Part shown: piece after piece, positions 59,405 to 64,000 of the stretch
How the letters are laid out: every line of letters starts with the position of its first letter
Position numbering within the stretch: position 1 is the first letter of the stretch
Source: Calditrichia bacterium
GTDB lineage: Bacteria; Calditrichota; Calditrichia; RBG-13-44-9; J075
Direction of reading: 5' to 3'
Assembly: GCA_028284905.1 (NCBI GenBank)
Contig: JANQQU010000073.1
Span: 62,001 to 126,000, forward strand
DNA length: 64,000 bases
Made by a program: the position numbers and the translations under genes
The notes under the pieces: model-generated
What the model saw: the letters and a program-made list of their open reading frames with translations, nothing else
Database searches by the model: none
Told to the model about the DNA's origin: nothing

Positions 59405-60757
59405 TTACTTTATCTTCAAGTAAGATAGAATATCATCATAAATTCCACTCTGATTGGAATAGAGCGCGTAATTTCGGGCTGTAGAAAACCATTCTTTGGT
59501 TGTTGGGCGCAACTGCTTTAATGCATTGAGTAAGTCTTTGGTTTCCAGTGGCGAGGGGCGACCAGCTTTCATCGCGGCCTCCAACTTGTTTTCCACAGCA
59601 ATATCAACAATCGCTTTCAGATCCGCTCCGGAGAAATTCTCGGTTTTTTTCGCAATTTTAGCATATTGAATATCATCCGTCGGCTTATCCTTCAACATAA
59701 TCTTCAGGATACCTTCCCGGGCTTCCGCATCCGGGGGCGGCACAAAAATAATCCGGTCAAATCTGCCCGGCCGGCGAAATGCGGAATCGAGATGCCAGGG
59801 GGCATTGGTAGCAGCGAGAATCAGCACGCCTTCGTTGGAGGCACTAACGCCATCCATCTCAGAGAGAAACTGGTTGATCAGCTGCCGCCCGGCGCTATGG
59901 CGCAAATCGCTGCGGCTGGCACCCAGCGCATCAACTTCGTCGAAAAAGAGTACGCAGGGTTGATTATCCCGGGCCATTTCGAACAACTCATGTAAGTTAT
60001 TTTCGCTTTGTCCGATATACATGTTCAGGACATCATGCAGACCAACAGCGAGGAAATTAGCATTGACTTCCCCGGCAGTGGCCCGGGCCAAATAGGTTTT
60101 CCCGCAGCCGGGAGGGCCATACATCAGAATGCCGCCACCAACCTTCTTGCCATAGGCCTGGTAAATTTCCGGATGCTCCAGCGGATGAATGATTTTCATC
60201 CGAATCTCTTCTTTCAGCTTTTCCATACCACCGACGTCTTTAAAAGACATATCCGGGCGTTCCAGGTCTGTATCGGGAGATGGCGGCGGTGCTTCGCCGC
60301 CAAGGGGAATTTTCAGTTTGCGCGCTTCATCTTCGGCCTTCTCCGCTTCCAGAAATGGCTGAAAACGCACTTCCAGCTCAGCGTCAAATAAAGTAGGGTC
60401 GGATTTTACCGCCCGGCTGTAGGCTGCGGCTGCCTGTTGTTCATCTCCGGAACGTAAATAAAGGCGACTAAGCAGCATGAGCGCTGCCGGGGCTGGTTCA
60501 TCTTTCGAGGTAAGCTCTTCGACGATCACCAATGCCGCGGAAGTTTTCTCCTGGATGAAAAAGACTTCCGCCAGTCCCAATTTGATCTTGATATCTTCCG
60601 GCGCCAACATTAGCGCTTGTCTATATTCCTGCTCGGCAGCAGGATAATCTCCCTGCTGAACTAACAATTCTGCCAAATGCTGGCGCAGTGGAATACTGTC
60701 CGGAGAAAGGCGGACGGCCTCCCGGATTGCTGCGATCGTTTGATCTTGTTGCGGCAT
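59405..60757 (-). CDS. TPR-AAA ATPase (Cdc48/Vps4-like single AAA ring)
   Basis: A 450-residue ATPase with an N-terminal TPR domain (residues 1-145, PAAEQEYRQALMLAPEDIKI and on), a proline-rich linker and one classical AAA domain. Walker A is GPPGCGKT near 214-221, pore loop NMYIGQSE, Walker B VLFFDEVDAL near 269-278, sensor 1 ILAATNAPW and Arg fingers in RRPGRFDR. A C-terminal helix bundle follows. It probably unfolds or remodels a protein selected by the TPR part. The TTG at 60763 is rejected since AGGGG is six bases before the ATG at 60757. Confidence 0.9.
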   Translation of the reverse strand: MPQQDQTIAAIREAVRLSPDSIPLRQHLAELLVQQGDYPAAEQEYRQALMLAPEDIKIKLGLAEVFFIQEKTSAALVIVEELTSKDEPAPAALMLLSRLYLRSGDEQQAAAAYSRAVKSDPTLFDAELEVRFQPFLEAEKAEDEARKLKIPLGGEAPPPSPDTDLERPDMSFKDVGGMEKLKEEIRMKIIHPLEHPEIYQAYGKKVGGGILMYGPPGCGKTYLARATAGEVNANFLAVGLHDVLNMYIGQSENNLHELFEMARDNQPCVLFFDEVDALGASRSDLRHSAGRQLINQFLSEMDGVSASNEGVLILAATNAPWHLDSAFRRPGRFDRIIFVPPPDAEAREGILKIMLKDKPTDDIQYAKIAKKTENFSGADLKAIVDIAVENKLEAAMKAGRPSPLETKDLLNALKQLRPTTKEWFSTARNYALYSNQSGIYDDILSYLKIK

Positions 60758-60865
60758 CTCCAACCCCTGGTTATGGTCTTAGAGGGATTTGTTAGACGGA
60801 ACTACTTATTTTGAATTGCAGAAAAATAAGCAGGGTTTATTTCGACCGCAACTAAAAATATCTGA

Positions 60866-63274
60866 CTATTTTAAATGCGTTTCAAAAAGTTTAAAAATCC
60901 GCCGATATTCATCCGTCCAGCTGCTTGGTTCCCTAAAGCCGTGCCCTTCCAGGGGATAAAGCGCCACTTCCCAATCTTCTTTACCAAGCTCAATTAAGCG
61001 CTGCGCCAAACGAACCACATCCTGAAAATGAACATTGGTATCGATCATGCCGTGGCAAATCAACAACGGTTTAGTTAATCCTTCGGCATGATAAATGGGA
61101 GAGGAGCGTTGATAAGCCAATGTATCCAGCTGCGGTTCATTGAGAATATTGGCAGTGTAGGGATGATTATAATGCGCCCAATCGCTTACCGGCCGCAGAG
61201 CTGCGCCACAGGCAAAAACATCCGGCTCGGTGAACAACGCCATAAAGGTAATGAATCCACCGTAGGAACCGCCGTAGATTCCAATGCGGGCCGGATCGAC
61301 ATTAAGCTGATCGATCAGGTATTGCGCGCCATCGACATGATCGCTGAGATCTTTTCCACCCATATGGCGATAGATGCCGGTGCGCCAATCTCTCCCATAC
61401 CCTGCGCTGGCCCGGTAATCGATATCTAGTACAGTGTATCCGTTATCCGCCAGTAAATTGTGGAACATATATTCCCGGAAATAGGTGCTCCACCATTTGT
61501 GTGCATTTTGCAGATAACCGGCACCATGCACAAAAATTACCGCTGGCCCTTTACCAATCGGTGGATCTGTATCGGTGCGATAAGACGGCCGATAGAGCCG
61601 GGCATGCACTGTGGCACCATCGCTAGCAGTAAAGGTGACATTCTCCGGCTTCCGCCAATTGTAACTGCGGAATTGTTCGGAAAGCTCGTTGGTCATCTGG
61701 CGGGCAGCCGCTTTTGCTTTGTTCGCCATCAGAAATAACTGCCATGGTTCGTTACCGGAGGAGTAACGGATGGCGAGAGTTTTCTCATCCGGAGAAACTG
61801 TTACCTGGTGGTTTCCTTCCATCGTGGTTATTTTCGTGCGCTTTCCACCATTGGCGGGCATATGATAAAAATGCCGTTCCCCGGGATGCACTTCACTGGT
61901 TGTCAGGAACCAGGTTTTTCCATTGCGGGAAAGTTGGGCAGCGATTACTTCAAAATTACCGCTGGTTAATGCCGACACCTTCTTAGAAACCACATCTGCG
62001 GTATACAAGTGGGAATATCCAGTGCTTTCCGATTGAAACCAGACACGCCGATTATCCGGCAGCCAGCCGATATTGCCGGGGAAAAACACCCATCCGGAAA
62101 TTCCCGGTCCCCCCACCCAGGCTTCATTATGTTCCCGGTGAAGCAGGCTCAGTTTTCCTTCTGCAGGATCCAGTTGCATAATCCAGCGATCCTTATTATC
62201 CCAGGCACGAACAACAACAACTGCATTGGCGCCATTATCGGACCAGTAAGGGCCGTAAACAACCAGGCTTCTCGGTGTTTTATCGGCTTCTTCCGCGCTG
62301 GTATCTGCCTCCGTAGCGAGAAAAGCCGGTTGGTCATAAATACCGGGAATCTGTTTTTCGTCCAGATAGTAGACGGTATCCCGTTTCGTGTCATAAATCG
62401 CAAACTCATACTTATCTATTGGACTACCGACCTTCGCACGGGCCGGCAGATTTTCCGTAAATCCATCCTCACGGACATAATCCGGCACATTCGTACGCTT
62501 CGCACCGCTGGCTGAAGTGATCAGCCGGTAAGTAACAAATCTTTGATCGGGGCTTAATTGCTGCCCATCGATCCGCTTACTGCCAAGGTAAATTTCTTTC
62601 GGGCCGTCCGGTTTGTTCTGCTCCCGGCGGTTCTTGCTCAGCTCGGATTTATCAGCGCGCTCCCGGAGAACCTGAATGAGTTTCCGTTCTTCTTTCTTAA
62701 GCCACTTTTCATTCTCATTCCGGGGACCATTATCCTTTTTCGGTGCCTGGCCGGAACGAAAGTTTGTCACTTGCTTTACCATGCCATCAGAAATGCGCCG
62801 CACATAAATATTACGTTTACGGGTGTAGATAATGTGCTTTTCATCCTGCGAAAATTGCGGATTGCTTTCCCGTTCAACAGTTTGGGTTAAGCGCTGAATA
62901 TTGCCATTTACGGTTGTTAACAAATACAGATCACCGTTTTTCGCATACACTTTACGCTTGTAATTTCGGTCGTAATCACCACTGTTCGCCGGAAGCTCTT
63001 GCTGCTTTGCGACAGACACTTTTTCCGGCTGTCCGCCACGTATTGCAACTTTATAAAGCGAGTCTGACTCAGCTTTTTCCGGATTCCAATTGAAATAGAT
63101 CGTTTTACTGTCATCGGACCAGTAGATATTACTTGGCAGACTGCCAATAGAAACAAGCGGGTCCTGCATTATCTTGGCAACACTTAGCGTAATAGGATTC
63201 TCTGTATTCTGGGAAAAAATCGCAGTCGTAGCCAAAAGCAGAATTAAAGCTGCCAGCGGTTTGCAGGTATTCAT
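60866..63274 (-). CDS. S9 family peptidase (dipeptidyl peptidase IV-like)
   Basis: An 802-residue serine peptidase. The signal peptide is ALILLLATTAIFSQ. A beta-propeller (about 40-520) with a highly charged insertion (KWLKKEERKLIQVLRERADK) precedes the alpha/beta hydrolase domain. The nucleophile is in GGSYGG, Asp in GMIDTNVHFQ and His in EGHGF. The periplasmic enzyme releases dipeptides or trims peptides for nutrition. GGAGCGTTAA precedes ATG. It is followed upstream by the M28 peptidase gene on the same strand 111 bases away, so both may serve peptide use. Confidence 0.94.
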   Translation of the reverse strand: MNTCKPLAALILLLATTAIFSQNTENPITLSVAKIMQDPLVSIGSLPSNIYWSDDSKTIYFNWNPEKAESDSLYKVAIRGGQPEKVSVAKQQELPANSGDYDRNYKRKVYAKNGDLYLLTTVNGNIQRLTQTVERESNPQFSQDEKHIIYTRKRNIYVRRISDGMVKQVTNFRSGQAPKKDNGPRNENEKWLKKEERKLIQVLRERADKSELSKNRREQNKPDGPKEIYLGSKRIDGQQLSPDQRFVTYRLITSASGAKRTNVPDYVREDGFTENLPARAKVGSPIDKYEFAIYDTKRDTVYYLDEKQIPGIYDQPAFLATEADTSAEEADKTPRSLVVYGPYWSDNGANAVVVVRAWDNKDRWIMQLDPAEGKLSLLHREHNEAWVGGPGISGWVFFPGNIGWLPDNRRVWFQSESTGYSHLYTADVVSKKVSALTSGNFEVIAAQLSRNGKTWFLTTSEVHPGERHFYHMPANGGKRTKITTMEGNHQVTVSPDEKTLAIRYSSGNEPWQLFLMANKAKAAARQMTNELSEQFRSYNWRKPENVTFTASDGATVHARLYRPSYRTDTDPPIGKGPAVIFVHGAGYLQNAHKWWSTYFREYMFHNLLADNGYTVLDIDYRASAGYGRDWRTGIYRHMGGKDLSDHVDGAQYLIDQLNVDPARIGIYGGSYGGFITFMALFTEPDVFACGAALRPVSDWAHYNHPYTANILNEPQLDTLAYQRSSPIYHAEGLTKPLLICHGMIDTNVHFQDVVRLAQRLIELGKEDWEVALYPLEGHGFREPSSWTDEYRRIFKLFETHLK

Positions 63275-63331
63275 TTAACGCTCCTGTATGAGTAAAAAAA
63301 TAGGGGTGAATTTCGTTGTTAAGTCTTCTGA

Positions 63332-63373
63332 TGATCGTTGTTCGTCCTGGCTATAAAGAACGAACAACGATCA
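63332..63373. repeat. CGTTGTT word hairpin between the M28 and S9 genes
   Basis: TGATCGTTGTTCGT (63332-63345) pairs perfectly with ACGAACAACGATCA (63360-63373) around a 14-base loop. Extra copies of the word (GTTGTT at 63314, CAACGAAGAACGAAC to 63385) flank it and reach the stop codon of the M28 gene at 63386. It is the same word as at 40775-40807. Confidence 0.85.
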
Positions 63374-63385
63374 ACGAAGAACGAA

Positions 63386-64000
63386 CTAGTTCCGTGCCTC
63401 GAATGTCATTTCCATCGTCACTTTATCTTCATCTTCGCCGCGCAGAACGGTGATTTCAACAACGTCGCCAGGTTTGTATTTGCCGAGCACATAGGTGTAA
63501 TCATAGATACTTTTCACGTCTGCCCCGCCCATGCTGATGATAATGTCGCCGGATTCCAAACCAGCTTTATCGGCCGGACCGTCTTTCTTAACGCCGGTAA
63601 TGCGCATCCCTTTCGGATGATCGGCATAATCCGGAATAACGCCGCTGGATACTTTAAAGGACATCCGCCGCCCTTCGCGCCCTTCGGATTTTACTTCGAC
63701 ATAATCCGGCCGCTCTTCGTAGTTGCCAATCTCAGTAATTATATCCGTCGCAAAACTTACTATCGTGCTAATGCCATCATAATTTAATTTATCCCAAGTG
63801 TCTGCAGGGCGGTGATAATCGTCGTGTAAACCACTGAAAAGATTCAACACCGGAATTTTTTGACCATTAAAAGATGAATGATCGCTCGCACCAAAGCCAC
63901 CTGCCGACTTGGAAATATTCAGGCCATGCCTGAGGCTGAGCGTATCCACCAGTTCGTTCCAGGTAGATGAGGTGCCAGTACCTGTTACGGTGAGGTGCCC
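63386..64000 (-). CDS. M28 family peptidase with PDZ domain (5' end outside window)
   Basis: Only the last 204 codons are in the window; the frame is open to base 64000 (GHLTVTGTGTSSTWNELVDTLSL) and the start lies beyond. The M28 zinc-peptidase end is seen in GASDHSSFNGQKIPVLNLF and HDDYHRPADTWDKLN, carrying zinc ligands and the substrate-side His. A PDZ domain closes the protein (GMRITGVKKDGPADKAGLESGDIII). It is a periplasmic aminopeptidase in this family. The GTG at 63949 inside the frame is not the start. Confidence 0.9.
   Translation of the reverse strand, partial: GHLTVTGTGTSSTWNELVDTLSLRHGLNISKSAGGFGASDHSSFNGQKIPVLNLFSGLHDDYHRPADTWDKLNYDGISTIVSFATDIITEIGNYEERPDYVEVKSEGREGRRMSFKVSSGVIPDYADHPKGMRITGVKKDGPADKAGLESGDIIISMGGADVKSIYDYTYVLGKYKPGDVVEITVLRGEDEDKVTMEMTFEARN

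Overview
The window looks like chromosomal DNA from a Gram-negative bacterium of the FCB superphylum, perhaps Calditrichota, KSB1 or Marinimicrobia-like. The phylum is inferred from gene content, with no 16S rRNA present. Supporting evidence: a Bacteroidetes-type succinate dehydrogenase (five-helix cytochrome b558 SdhC, SdhA, SdhB), a YpdA-type bacillithiol-disulfide reductase, an LpxL-like lipid A acyltransferase, OmpA and beta-barrel outer membrane proteins, a DUF4920 lipoprotein, PD40 propellers and many signal peptides. I found no prophage, transposase, integrase, CRISPR array or rRNA. One tRNA gene, tRNA-Leu(GAG), is present. Shine-Dalgarno sites (GGAGG/AAGGA) are clear and settle most start codons.

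Layout. 1-9.9 kb: tail of an unknown gene, a methyltransferase, an HXXEE membrane protein, a GH31 glycosidase related to sulfoquinovosidases, an SRPBCC/VOC pair, a membrane-anchored beta-propeller, a STM3941-like protein, tryptophanase and a TfoX-like protein. 10-16 kb: tRNA-Leu, secG, the sdhCAB operon and glutamate dehydrogenase. 16-25 kb: a secreted protein of unknown function, a Tat-exported TIM-barrel protein, YpdA, a DUF4920 lipoprotein, a Gfo/Idh/MocA oxidoreductase coupled to a VOC protein, metK, a response regulator with PATAN-like and possible roadblock domains, and DUF1015. 25-32 kb: a PpiD-like chaperone, archease with RtcB (RNA ligation/repair), an LpxL-like acyltransferase and a GAF histidine kinase. 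32.6-37 kb: a four-gene operon (aldehyde dehydrogenase, GlnA-like gamma-glutamyl-amine ligase, PuuD-like gamma-glutamyl hydrolase, SDR) that looks like a gamma-glutamylated amine catabolic pathway. 37-47 kb: OmpA, small unknown proteins, isoaspartyl peptidase, an orphan MoxR ATPase, an extraordinary secreted Asp/Tyr-then-Arg/Lys diblock protein, a membrane-tethered TIR-WD40 protein and arsenite methyltransferase. 47-64 kb: a DinB protein, a GH3-serine hydrolase fusion, a TPR/sigma/anti-sigma operon, an exported DinB-like protein, a barrel protein, a B12-radical SAM enzyme, an alpha/beta hydrolase/TPR-membrane/TPR-AAA cluster, an S9 peptidase and a truncated M28-PDZ peptidase.

The most striking non-coding theme is a set of intergenic arrays. 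Many gene junctions carry a locus-specific short word (6-8 bp) repeated in tandem and often mirrored as an inverted repeat: GGAATGC, AGTAGC, AGTGGC, CCAATAT, CGTTGTT and GATGAGCA, plus a long ACGGAT-rich palindrome duplicated together with the end of its neighbouring gene. Several abut start or stop codons. The strongest candidates for undescribed biology are the diblock secreted protein, the word arrays, the TPR-AAA/TPR-membrane/hydrolase cluster and the TIR-WD40 protein.
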